Of a stretch of DNA of 64,000 nt, positions 51,043 to 58,898 are shown piece by piece. Origin of the DNA: Dehalococcoidales bacterium (lineage in GTDB: Bacteria > Chloroflexota > Dehalococcoidia > Dehalococcoidales > UBA2162); contig JAFGCW010000066.1 of the NCBI GenBank assembly GCA_016932435.1, positions 1 to 64,000 of the forward strand, in the 5' to 3' direction. The position numbers were made by a program, and so were the translations under genes. The notes below the pieces were generated by a model. The model had not been told where the DNA came from. It saw only the letters and a list, made by a program, of their open reading frames with translations, and ran no database searches. The first letter of the stretch is position 1. Every line of letters begins with the position of its first letter.

Positions 51043-51588
51043 ATGAAAATAGCAGCAATCGTCGGCATGGCAGGTTCCGGTAAATCAGAAGCAGCCGCTC
51101 GATTCGAACAGAACGGATTCAAGCGGATACGGTTCGGTGATATCACGGATGAGGAAGTTACTCGCAGGGGCTTGCCGTTGAATGAAGAAAATGAACGTGC
51201 AGTCAGGGAAGCATTACGCCGTGAAAATGGTATGGCTGCATACGCGATTCTGAACAAGCCTAAAATAGATACTGCGTTAAAAGCTTCCAATGTAGTGGTC
51301 GATGGACTATATTCCTGGGAGGAATACCTGTTTTTAAAAGAGTGCTACGGAAACGATTTGTATGTTATCGCGGTATACTCATCTCCTGGCACGAGGCATT
51401 CAAGGCTAGCCGCAAGGAAAATACGGGGATTGACAAAGGAAGAATCTTACGGCAGGGATAAAGTTGAAATAGAGAACATTAACAAAGGTGGACCTATCGC
51501 CATGGCGGATTTTACCATTGTTAATGAGTCCACCATGGAAAACCTGATCACCGAAACGGATAAGATAATATCGAGGGTAAATGAATGA
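51043..51588 (+). CDS. UPF0200-like AAA/P-loop nucleotide kinase
   Basis: A 181-residue P-loop protein similar to the archaeal UPF0200 kinase-like family. Walker A is VGMAGSGKSEAAARF. DGLYSWEEYLFLKE and AARKIRGLTKEESYGRD follow. ENINKGGPIAMADFTIVNE resembles the nucleotide kinase C-terminus. The function is probably a nucleotide or dephospho-CoA-type kinase, but no substrate is known. It overlaps the dCMP deaminase-type gene by 4 bases, supporting a role in nucleotide metabolism. Confidence 0.8.
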   Translation: MKIAAIVGMAGSGKSEAAARFEQNGFKRIRFGDITDEEVTRRGLPLNEENERAVREALRRENGMAAYAILNKPKIDTALKASNVVVDGLYSWEEYLFLKECYGNDLYVIAVYSSPGTRHSRLAARKIRGLTKEESYGRDKVEIENINKGGPIAMADFTIVNESTMENLITETDKIISRVNE

Positions 51589-52067
51589 CTGATATAAGCA
51601 GGCCGGATTTCGATGAATATATACTGAAGATAGCCTCGGTGGTGGCTGAACGCTCGACCTGTCGGCGTCACCACATGGGTGCAGTAGCGGTAAGAGACAA
51701 ACATATCCTGACTACGGGCTATAATGGTGCCCCCGCCGGGCAGAAAGACTGCCTGGAACTCGGTTGTATCCGGGATGAAATGAACATAGCTTCCGGTGAA
51801 AAGCAGGAAACCTGCCGGGCTATTCATGCCGAACAGAACGTAATTATCCAGGCTGCACTCCATGGTATCAGTCTTGAAGGCAGCACTATATACTGCACTC
51901 ATACTCCCTGCGTTCTATGTGCCAAGATGCTGGTAAATGCAAGAATAGAAAGGTTTGTAAGCTTCAGTAAGTACAGCGATGACAGGTTTATCGACTTGTT
52001 CAGAGAAGCGGGTATCGAGATTGATATAAGAGACAGGCCGCCGTCTGAGATTAGTTATCTGGATTAA
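51585..52067 (+). CDS. dCMP/cytidine deaminase family protein (ComEB-like)
   Basis: A 160-residue zinc deaminase. The catalytic HAE motif is CRAIHAEQNVIIQAALHG and the PCxxC motif is HTPCVLCAKMLVNA. An early TGYNGAPAGQKDC is family-typical. It converts dCMP to dUMP for thymidylate synthesis, or a close relative. It is translationally coupled (ATGA) to the preceding kinase-like gene. Confidence 0.92.
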   Translation: MTDISRPDFDEYILKIASVVAERSTCRRHHMGAVAVRDKHILTTGYNGAPAGQKDCLELGCIRDEMNIASGEKQETCRAIHAEQNVIIQAALHGISLEGSTIYCTHTPCVLCAKMLVNARIERFVSFSKYSDDRFIDLFREAGIEIDIRDRPPSEISYLD

Positions 52068-52105
52068 GTGGTTACTGTAGCGTTGTTATTAGAAATTATT
52101 CGAGT

Positions 52106-52576
52106 ATGTATCGAAGTGGTCAATCGATGATAACCCGTGCCGAAAGGGAATACCCGAAACGACCGATAGCCTCGGTGGCAGTCTGCGTATTCCAGGATTG
52201 CAGAATTCTTCTGGTACAACGTGGCACTCCACCGAGTAAAGGGAAGTGGAGTATTCCCGGTGGCGCAATCGAACTCGGAGAGTCTTTGAGAGATACCGCG
52301 AAACGGGAACTGGATGAAGAATGTGGTGTAGAAATCGAGGTAGGTGATATATTCGATGTTGAGAACTTTCTTATCCGAGATGAAGACGATCGTGTTCAGT
52401 ATCACTATATTGTGACATACCTGACAGCGACTTATATCACCGGAGATATAAGACCGGGTTCCGAAGAACTGGATGTTTGCTGGGTAACCAGAGAGGAATT
52501 GATGAAACTTGATATGAGTCCTGTTGTCCGGGATTATATGCTCAAGGCTTTTGATACAGTGAAATTAATTAGTTAA
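52106..52576 (+). CDS. NUDIX hydrolase
   Basis: A 156-residue NUDIX protein with the complete box GGAIELGESLRDTAKRELDE followed by ECGVEI. The N-terminus resembles ADP-ribose pyrophosphatase/MutT-like members (KRPIASVAVCVFQDCRILLV). ATG 52127 is a possible alternative start because homologues usually begin near that point. It follows the deaminase gene by 38 bases and may act in cleaning the nucleotide pool. Confidence 0.88.
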   Translation: MYRSGQSMITRAEREYPKRPIASVAVCVFQDCRILLVQRGTPPSKGKWSIPGGAIELGESLRDTAKRELDEECGVEIEVGDIFDVENFLIRDEDDRVQYHYIVTYLTATYITGDIRPGSEELDVCWVTREELMKLDMSPVVRDYMLKAFDTVKLIS

Positions 52577-52610
52577 GAACTTGACATTAGTGATACAATT
52601 AGTTAGAAAC
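52567..52610. promoter_or_regulatory. Direct repeats flanking a TTGACA box before the ABC exporter genes
   Basis: AATTAGTTAAGAAC (52567-52580) and AATTAGTTAGAAAC (52597-52610) are 14-nt direct repeats with start points 30 nt apart, about three helical turns. TTGACA (52581-52586) lies between. The ABC gene starts at 52622 without a clear ribosome site, so its mRNA may have almost no leader. A regulator binding site is likely. Confidence 0.45.
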
Positions 52611-52621
52611 ACGAGTAGTAA

Positions 52622-53344
52622 ATGACTGAATCAATCATAATCGAAGGTCTGACCAAGTACTACGGCAAGTTTCTTGCCCTGAATGGGCTGTCTCTGAAGG
52701 TAGAGGAAAACTCGAACATCGGACTCCTCGGTCCGAACGGTGCGGGTAAGAGTACTACTCTTAAAATTCTGTGCGGTTTAATACGTTCTTCATCGGGCAG
52801 TGCTTATATTCACGGGATCAACATTGCCGAGAAACCTGAGCAGGCTCTTGCCAAAATCGGCGCCATTATCGAGACACCTGAATTCTATTCGTATCTTACA
52901 CCTGAAGAGATACTGGGTTACCTCGGAAAGATTCGGGGTATGAAAGGCAGTTATCTGAAACAGCGAATCAAGGAAGTGATCGAACAGGTCAGGCTTGAGC
53001 AATGGAACAAGCAAAAAATCGAAAAATTTTCCAGGGGAATGAAGCAGCGTCTCGGTCTTGCCCAGGCACTACTCCACGATCCTCCGGTGCTAATCCTGGA
53101 TGAACCCGGCTTGGGGCTGGACCCACGTGGAGTGGTGGAATTCCGGGCAATAATCGAGGAAGTAGGGAAGGATAAAACGGTATTTTTTGCTTCTCACCAG
53201 CTCACGGAAGTTTCCCAGGTATGTAAAGAAGTGGCAATTATCGATCACGGCAAGCTGCTTGCTTATGACAGCATTACGGAACTTGAGAAAAAATATGAAT
53301 CACTCGAACAGGCATACCTCCAGCTGACAGGAGGTGAACTGTGA
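52622..53344 (+). CDS. ABC transporter ATP-binding protein
   Basis: A 240-residue ABC ATPase. Walker A is GLLGPNGAGKSTTLKIL. The signature FSRGMKQRLGLAQAL is of the bacitracin/DrrA-type exporter class, and Walker B is PPVLILDEPGLGLDP. It is paired with the permease encoded next with a 4-base overlap. Together they form an exporter of unknown substrate. Confidence 0.92.
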   Translation: MTESIIIEGLTKYYGKFLALNGLSLKVEENSNIGLLGPNGAGKSTTLKILCGLIRSSSGSAYIHGINIAEKPEQALAKIGAIIETPEFYSYLTPEEILGYLGKIRGMKGSYLKQRIKEVIEQVRLEQWNKQKIEKFSRGMKQRLGLAQALLHDPPVLILDEPGLGLDPRGVVEFRAIIEEVGKDKTVFFASHQLTEVSQVCKEVAIIDHGKLLAYDSITELEKKYESLEQAYLQLTGGEL

Positions 53345-54156
53345 TAGAGTTTGAGAAACTCAGAATAGTAGCCGCATATGAATTTCTGAAACATGTTCGC
53401 CGGAAGAGGCTGTATGTAATTCTCGGGTTAACATTAATTTCCGAGTTAGCGGTCATTATCCTTATGCCGCTACTGATGGATGGTAAATATCCGGATAGTG
53501 TTATAGCGATGGCTGCCACACTTACTGTCGGACCGAGTCTTGCTACCATCGGGGCTGTCTTTTTTGCCGGTGACGCGATAGCCGGTGAATTTGAGGGAAA
53601 AACCGGTTTTATACTTTTTACCAACCCAATTAAAAGGACTACCCTGATTCTGGGTAAATACCTGGCAAGCTGCGCCGCGGTTATCCTGCTGGTAATCTTT
53701 GGATATATCATCACAGTCATCACTCTTCTGGCGATATACGGCGAAATCCCCAGCGAAACCTTGAACTCCTTCGGCCTATGTCTGCTTTTCGGTGGCGCTG
53801 TTCTATCGATCACCTTCTTCTTCAGCTCCATCTCAAAGGGATCGATGGGCGCAACGGTGATAACCCTGGTTGTGATTATGGTTATTTCCGGAATAGTGGA
53901 AAGTGTCCTGGTGATGGCTGGGAAACCTTACTTCTACCTTCCCTCTGTTGGTGGTGACAGTATTGCCTTGGTATATGGTGGGATGGACCTTTATGAAAGT
54001 ATGATGCCGACAGGTGCCGCCGGGGCGCACGGAATGGAAATGTTCCTTAATATGAAGTTGCCCGATATAGGACATATCGCCTATTCTACAGCCGGGTATA
54101 TGGTAGTCTGCCTTGGCTTGAGTCTATGGATAAGCAGGAGACGCCAGTTAGCCTGA
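53341..54156 (+). CDS. ABC-2-type transporter permease
   Basis: A 271-residue permease with six TM helices. The extended loop after TM2, AGEFEGKTGFILFTNPIKRT, and the later structure fit the ABC-2/CcmB-like exporter family. The ATPase gene is upstream and coupled. The substrate is unknown. Confidence 0.88.
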   Translation: MIEFEKLRIVAAYEFLKHVRRKRLYVILGLTLISELAVIILMPLLMDGKYPDSVIAMAATLTVGPSLATIGAVFFAGDAIAGEFEGKTGFILFTNPIKRTTLILGKYLASCAAVILLVIFGYIITVITLLAIYGEIPSETLNSFGLCLLFGGAVLSITFFFSSISKGSMGATVITLVVIMVISGIVESVLVMAGKPYFYLPSVGGDSIALVYGGMDLYESMMPTGAAGAHGMEMFLNMKLPDIGHIAYSTAGYMVVCLGLSLWISRRRQLA

Positions 54157-54160
54157 AGGA

Positions 54161-55105
54161 ATGATAAGGAAATGGCAGCTGGATAATACGATGTCTGTAT
54201 CTCATGCGAAAGTAATCATCAACCCGGCGGCTGGAGCAAACAAAACCTACAAAAAATGGCCCCAGTTAAACCGTCTTCTCGATCATCTCGGACTGTCGTT
54301 CGATCACCAGTATACGGAAGGAGCAGGACATGCCATCGAAATTGCCCGTGACGCCGCTTCGGACGGATACAGGTATCTGGTTGCCGTCGGAGGTGACGGA
54401 ACGGTTAATGAGGTAGCCAACGGTATTCTGAATACCGGGAATGCCGGTGAAGTCTCGTTCGGTGTGGTAAGTACAGGTACAGGAAGCGATTTTGCCCGTT
54501 CTGCCGGTATACCCATGGACTCTCTCAATGCCTGCTCAGTCTTGACAAGCACAAAAAGAATGGTAATCGACGCAGGAATCGTTGAATACTATAAGAATGG
54601 ACAAAAAACTCAACGATATTTTGTGAATGCAGCCGGAATCGGATTCGATGCAGCGGCAGTGGAATCCACTGAGAAAATCCCGAAATATTTCGGAGGAACC
54701 ATTCCTTATTTAGCAGGATTGCTTCGTACATTAATCGGCTACCGGAACAAGTCTGTCGTGATGGATATAGACAACAGGATTAAGTCCGCGAAAATTCTCG
54801 GTGTGATCGTGGCAAATGGTAATTACCTGGGCGGTGGTATGCATGTAGCGCCCGATGCCGTGATAGATGATGCCCTCCTGGATGTAGTGGTAATAGGGGA
54901 TGTCGGTAAGTTCGATCTGCTTAAATCATTACCAATGATTTACAAGGGAACTCATGGCGATCATCCCAAGGTTAGTATCGAGAGGGCTGCCGCAGTGTCC
55001 ATCGATACCTCGGAACGCGTTCTTGTTCACGCGGACGGCGAATTATTGGGTGAAGGCCCGGCATCATTCAGGTTGATACCTTCGGCTTTAAGCCTGGTGG
55101 TTTAG
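54161..55105 (+). CDS. Diacylglycerol kinase-like lipid kinase
   Basis: A 314-residue lipid kinase of the DgkB/YegS family. The start of the fold is KVIINPAAGANKTYKKWP and the nucleotide loop is VAVGGDGTVNEVANGILN. VSTGTGSDFARSAGIP and a C-terminal HADGELLGEGP follow. It phosphorylates diacylglycerol or related lipids. ATG 54161 is close behind GAAGGA; ATG 54191 is an alternative that would remove ten residues. Confidence 0.92.
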   Translation: MIRKWQLDNTMSVSHAKVIINPAAGANKTYKKWPQLNRLLDHLGLSFDHQYTEGAGHAIEIARDAASDGYRYLVAVGGDGTVNEVANGILNTGNAGEVSFGVVSTGTGSDFARSAGIPMDSLNACSVLTSTKRMVIDAGIVEYYKNGQKTQRYFVNAAGIGFDAAAVESTEKIPKYFGGTIPYLAGLLRTLIGYRNKSVVMDIDNRIKSAKILGVIVANGNYLGGGMHVAPDAVIDDALLDVVVIGDVGKFDLLKSLPMIYKGTHGDHPKVSIERAAAVSIDTSERVLVHADGELLGEGPASFRLIPSALSLVV

Positions 55106-55173
55106 CTGATTCCAGGCGTGACTCATATCTCAAAGCCATTAAGGATTGTTATTAGTATGGAGGAGGTTTGTTT

Positions 55174-55788
55174 GTGAAAATCGATCTTAATGATGGAAAT
55201 GCCAGAGAGATGCACCATATTTTGATGAGTATAATCGCACCGCGTCCGATAGCCTGGGTTTCCACGGTAAGTAAAGACGGGGTAAATAACCTGGCGCCGT
55301 TCAGCGCTTTCTGCGTAATGAGTGTTAATCCGGCAGTTGTCGGTTTTAACTCGGCTGCGTTCCGTGATGGACGGAAAAAAGATACGTTAATGAATATAGA
55401 ATCGAGTGGTGAATATGTGATTAACATGGTCGATGAGTCACTTGCAGAAGCGATGAATATCAGCTCAGCCTCTTTCCCTCCTGAAATAGATGAATTTCAA
55501 GAAGCTGGTCTTATACCGGTCAAAGCTGATCTTGTGAAAGCCCCGATGGTCGGTGAATCACCGGTCAGTCTTGAATGCCGATTGAGACAGATTCTGAAAT
55601 TCGGCGAAGAACCGATGACAAACAACTTTATCATCGGCGACGTCCTCCTCATACACGTGAAAGACGAATATTATATCAGTGAAGAGATAAACGCTTCATC
55701 ACTGAAGCTTATCGGAAGATTAGGTGGTAGAGGAATAGACCGGTATTGCAGAACAACAGACAGCTTCGAGATGCAGAGACCTGTTTAG
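55174..55788 (+). CDS. Flavin reductase-like FMN-binding protein
   Basis: A 204-residue protein of the flavin reductase/FMN-binding split-barrel family (DIM6/NTAB). Family motif: IAPRPIAWVSTVSKDGVNNL, then APFSAFCVMSVNPAVVGFN. I chose GTG 55174 because GGAGGAGG lies 7 nt upstream; the TTG at 55168 is too near. It binds FMN and may act as a flavin reductase or ferric reductase. Confidence 0.88.
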   Translation: MKIDLNDGNAREMHHILMSIIAPRPIAWVSTVSKDGVNNLAPFSAFCVMSVNPAVVGFNSAAFRDGRKKDTLMNIESSGEYVINMVDESLAEAMNISSASFPPEIDEFQEAGLIPVKADLVKAPMVGESPVSLECRLRQILKFGEEPMTNNFIIGDVLLIHVKDEYYISEEINASSLKLIGRLGGRGIDRYCRTTDSFEMQRPV

Positions 55789-55800
55789 TGTCCTCTACTC

Positions 55801-56316
55801 TTAACCGATATTTTCATTCTGGTACGTTCCGCTGTACCCTTCGGTATTTTCCGTCAATCTGAAGAACACAAGTTGAACGATCCGGGCATTTTTCTGTACC
55901 CGAAAACCCTCCGGGTGGTACACGTTGAGAAGTGACTCGGAACGTCCGGAGTATCCCGCGTCCCAGACCGCTGTACCTACTGTTACGCCGCACCGCAGCA
56001 GGCTTGACCTGGGTCTGGCCAATGCCATAACATTGTTAGGCAGGTGGACTATCTCGTTATACGTGATCGAGTAAATACCGGATTCGAGGTTGATGAATCC
56101 TGTGCCGTCGAATTCCAGTGGAGATAATTCGGATACAACTCGTTCGGTATTACTGACGGCAACCTGCCCTGGGGTCTTAAGGAGGGAAATGTCACGTAAC
56201 GTGATATCGAAGCCGTTAGGCTGGACTTGCGTGTTCATGTCCAGGTACCCTTCGACCAGGGGGGGGTCCTGATCGATTAATTTTCGAATATCATTTGCGG
56301 ACAGGACGGCAGTCAT
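55801..56316 (-). CDS. dCTP deaminase/dUTPase family protein
   Basis: A 171-residue trimeric dUTPase-fold protein. The signature is ALARPRSSLLRCGVTVGTAV, then WDAGYSGRSESLLNVYHPEG. GFRVQKNARIVQLVFFRL closes the fold. It hydrolyses dUTP or deaminates dCTP; the exact reaction is uncertain from the motifs. It is convergent with the flavin reductase gene. Confidence 0.9.
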   Translation of the reverse strand: MTAVLSANDIRKLIDQDPPLVEGYLDMNTQVQPNGFDITLRDISLLKTPGQVAVSNTERVVSELSPLEFDGTGFINLESGIYSITYNEIVHLPNNVMALARPRSSLLRCGVTVGTAVWDAGYSGRSESLLNVYHPEGFRVQKNARIVQLVFFRLTENTEGYSGTYQNENIG

Positions 56317-56375
56317 ATTACTAAGTTAGTATAACATTTTGGGATGAATGCAGCGATTAAGTGGGAGAAAATCGA

Positions 56376-57197
56376 TTGAAGAACAATAAATACAAGCTGC
56401 TGGTGGTGGATATCGACGGGACGATTCTCGATACCAACAATAGAATTTCGGATATCGATAAACAGGCATTAAAAGATGTAGTTAATTTCGGGATACCGGT
56501 AGCCCTTTCCACGGGACGGGTAGTACAGGCGAGCTTGAGATTTCTGAAACAGCTTGAACTTGACGGATACCATATGTTTTTCGACGGGGCTCTGGTGTAC
56601 AGTCCGGAAAAGGACGAGGAAGTGTATGTCGATTCGATCAGCGCCGACATTATCGGGGAGATGATCAAATTTTCACGCCTGATCCAACTTGATTTCGACC
56701 TTTATTCAATCACGCAATTCTTTGCCGAGAGAGAATCCCGGGCAACCGACATACGGCGTGATTTCTTCAAACTGGACGCGACAATAATCGATTTCAGGGA
56801 AATTCAGCATAAAGAACGGTTCATCAAGGGAACTCTCGTCGTTTCAACCGCTGAGGAGAAACAGAAAGCCAGGAATTTTATCGATCATTTCAATGATAGG
56901 CTGAATTTCTCCTGGACAAAAACACCGGCATATCCTGATGTCGATTTCATAAATATCATTGCCAATGATGTATCGAAGGGTAAAGCGCTGAAAGCGCTGA
57001 CATCCTTCATGGGAATATCATTGAACGAGGTGGCAGCAATCGGGGACGGAATGAACGATATTCCTTTGCTGGCTTCTTCAGGCCTGGCAATTGCGATGGA
57101 AAATGCTCCTGACGAGGTAAAGGCAATTGCCGACCATGTCACTCTGGATGTCGATCACCAGGGAGTAGCTGAAGCCGTGAAAAAATATATTCTGTGA
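56376..57197 (+). CDS. Cof-type HAD phosphatase
   Basis: A 273-residue HAD IIB protein. Motif I is VVDIDGTILDTNN with the nucleophile Asp. Motif II lies in VALSTGRVVQAS, and motif IV is AAIGDGMNDIPLLASSGLAI. It acts on phosphorylated sugars or nucleotides; the substrate is unknown. I chose TTG 56376 because GGGAG is 8 nt upstream. The upstream GTG would add five residues. Confidence 0.92.
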   Translation: MKNNKYKLLVVDIDGTILDTNNRISDIDKQALKDVVNFGIPVALSTGRVVQASLRFLKQLELDGYHMFFDGALVYSPEKDEEVYVDSISADIIGEMIKFSRLIQLDFDLYSITQFFAERESRATDIRRDFFKLDATIIDFREIQHKERFIKGTLVVSTAEEKQKARNFIDHFNDRLNFSWTKTPAYPDVDFINIIANDVSKGKALKALTSFMGISLNEVAAIGDGMNDIPLLASSGLAIAMENAPDEVKAIADHVTLDVDHQGVAEAVKKYIL

Positions 57198-57239
57198 AAC
57201 TGTAGTTCAGAATAAACACCTGGCAGGGACGGAGGTATT

Positions 57240-57971
57240 ATGAGAATACTGGCAGCGGTGCAGGGAGACTATGGAAGACGAATAGCGGAAAATGTTTCTG
57301 AAAGAATGCCTGACGACTGGGAACTTGAGACGATTACACTTCCACGGGCATTACCTGTACTGATCGATGAACCCGAAGAGTTCCTGCCTTCCGGTATACC
57401 GTCTGCGGAACTTTTACTCGGACTTATCGAGTCCGATGGTGCTGCGCAGCTAATTCCAGCCCTTGCGCGTGTCAGCGGAGTAAAGTCGGTAATAGTGCCG
57501 GTAGATGATCCTGCCTGGCTGCCGCTGGGTCTTCAAGGCCAGATAGAGCAGGAAATGAAAAGGGATGGTATACAGAGTGTTTACCCGAGGACTTTCTGTA
57601 CACTGACGGAGAACAGTACTGGATATCGGAGTAATACCGTACCGTACGATGACGAGGTGATTTCCTTGTTTGCCCGGTATTTTGGTCGACCTAAAATCAA
57701 AATTACATTGGATGATAGCGATAAGATAATCGTTTCGGTCGTGGTCGAACGCGGTTCTCCCTGTGGGTCTACCTATCATGCAGCCGAAAAAATGGTTGGA
57801 ATGTCAGTCAATGATGTAGTACCCCGTGCCGGACTTGTAGTCCACCAGTTTCCCTGCCTGGCATCCATGCAGCAGGAAGAGATCGATAAGGGAGTTTTTA
57901 AGCCGTTGATGAACGTATCCGGGTACGTGATGAACGAAGGGGTTGAAGCTGAGTTAACATCGGCCGACTGA
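57240..57971 (+). CDS. DUF166-family protein
   Basis: A 243-residue protein that matches the DUF166 family found in methanogens and anaerobic bacteria. It starts MRILAAVQGDYGRRIAENV. Cys-containing motifs are TFCTL, VVERGSPCGSTYHAAEKMVG and HQFPCLASMQ, and they look like active-site or metal-binding Cys. The family has been called thymidylate-synthase-like in some entries, without evidence I can see. Cytoplasmic, no TM. Function unknown. Confidence 0.82.
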   Translation: MRILAAVQGDYGRRIAENVSERMPDDWELETITLPRALPVLIDEPEEFLPSGIPSAELLLGLIESDGAAQLIPALARVSGVKSVIVPVDDPAWLPLGLQGQIEQEMKRDGIQSVYPRTFCTLTENSTGYRSNTVPYDDEVISLFARYFGRPKIKITLDDSDKIIVSVVVERGSPCGSTYHAAEKMVGMSVNDVVPRAGLVVHQFPCLASMQQEEIDKGVFKPLMNVSGYVMNEGVEAELTSAD

Positions 57972-58024
57972 TTCGCAGCCGATTTTCTAGTATTAAGTTG
58001 CCGCAAATACAGTTATAATTATTT

Positions 58025-58106
58025 CGTTCGCCCCCGTATCAAGTACGGGGCAAGCTCTGAGCTTGTCGAAGGGCGCCGTTATGGTTCGACAGGCTCACCA
58101 CGAACG
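58025..58106. repeat. Dispersed palindromic repeat of the TTCGACAGGCTCACCACGAACG type
   Basis: CGTTCG and CGAACG form outer arms. Inside are CCCCGTA with TACGGGG (58032-58050) and CAAGCT with AGCTTG (58051-58065). The GGTTCGACAGGCTCACCACG portion is a widespread dispersed repeat in environmental bacterial genomes. It lies in the 170-base gap between the DUF166 gene and the broken signal-peptide gene. Confidence 0.72.
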
Positions 58107-58140
58107 GCTTGGTTATCCCACTTTTCTGAGAAAATAGATA

Positions 58141-58614
58141 CTAGGCAGTGCCTTCAGCCGAACTTCTGCGACGGAGAATCAGGACAACGACCAGGAATAT
58201 TACTAATACGAGACTACCGATAGATGTCCCGATAAGCCGCCAGTCGACTTTAAAACTGGCGGTTATGTTTTTATTACAGTCCATAACGACAAACACCGGG
58301 TTATCCATGGTTGTGAGGTGTTTTCCCCAGCCATTAAAAGAGTACCCAAAAGAAGGAATCGCTTCAAGGGCTACGACAGTGCCCTGGCTGTAATTTTTTA
58401 TATATGGGAATGACCAGGGTTCGGTAAGATCGATCTTCATGGAGCCGCCGCCGGTACTGACATCCACGGTCAGAATGAAAGAATCCCCTGCTCAGCCTGC
58501 ATTCGTTGATTCAGGCGGAGTTATGATAACAGCCATTAGCACCAGAACAGGCGCTAATGTGAGAGCTGCAAGAATCTTGATTATTTTTCTTGTAGTACCA
58601 GTCTGAATATTCAT
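58141..58614 (-). pseudogene. Secreted repeat-domain protein gene interrupted by an in-frame TGA
   Basis: From ATG 58614 the frame reads MNIQTGTTRKIIKILAALTL, then a hydrophobic signal-peptide run and PPESTNAG. A TGA follows at codon 41 (58492-58494), then AGDSFILTVDVSTGGGSMKI and the rest in frame to 58141. The second part has a beta-rich domain with GYSFNGWG, as in bacterial InlB B-repeat proteins, and a C-terminal TM helix with an RRR stop. The start lies 6 bases past the stop of the upstream zinc-ribbon gene, so the joined frame is credible. A frame from GTG 58467 (108 aa) covers the 3' part alone. Confidence 0.7.
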
Positions 58615-58620
58615 TATTTA

Positions 58621-58836
58621 TTATCTCTTAAATAGTTTTTTCCACCATGATTTATTGTCGTCGATTCCCTGTATGACGAAGGTATGTTCACATTTGCCAC
58701 AGCGCCACGTCTTATACTGCTTGTTGTAATACGTGTTTGAACTTCCACAGCGCGGGCAGGTCGACCTGATTTTTCTCGCTGTTTCTTTGTCCATCTGGTC
58801 CCAGTATTCATCATGCCAGCCGGGCCGTCCGGGCAT
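58621..58836 (-). CDS. Small zinc-ribbon protein
   Basis: A 71-residue protein. The C4 zinc ribbon is CPRCGSSNTYYNKQYKTWRC, then GKC. The N-terminus is polar, and the C-terminus is basic (KSWWKKLFKR). AGGAGG precedes the ATG. It may bind nucleic acid or act as a structural zinc ribbon. Downstream, the broken secreted-protein gene follows after 6 bases. Confidence 0.8.
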   Translation of the reverse strand: MPGRPGWHDEYWDQMDKETARKIRSTCPRCGSSNTYYNKQYKTWRCGKCEHTFVIQGIDDNKSWWKKLFKR

Positions 58837-58898
58837 ATTATCCTCCTGGTAGGTTATTAATCATTATAACACTAATTATAAATGTCGTGATTATGTTC

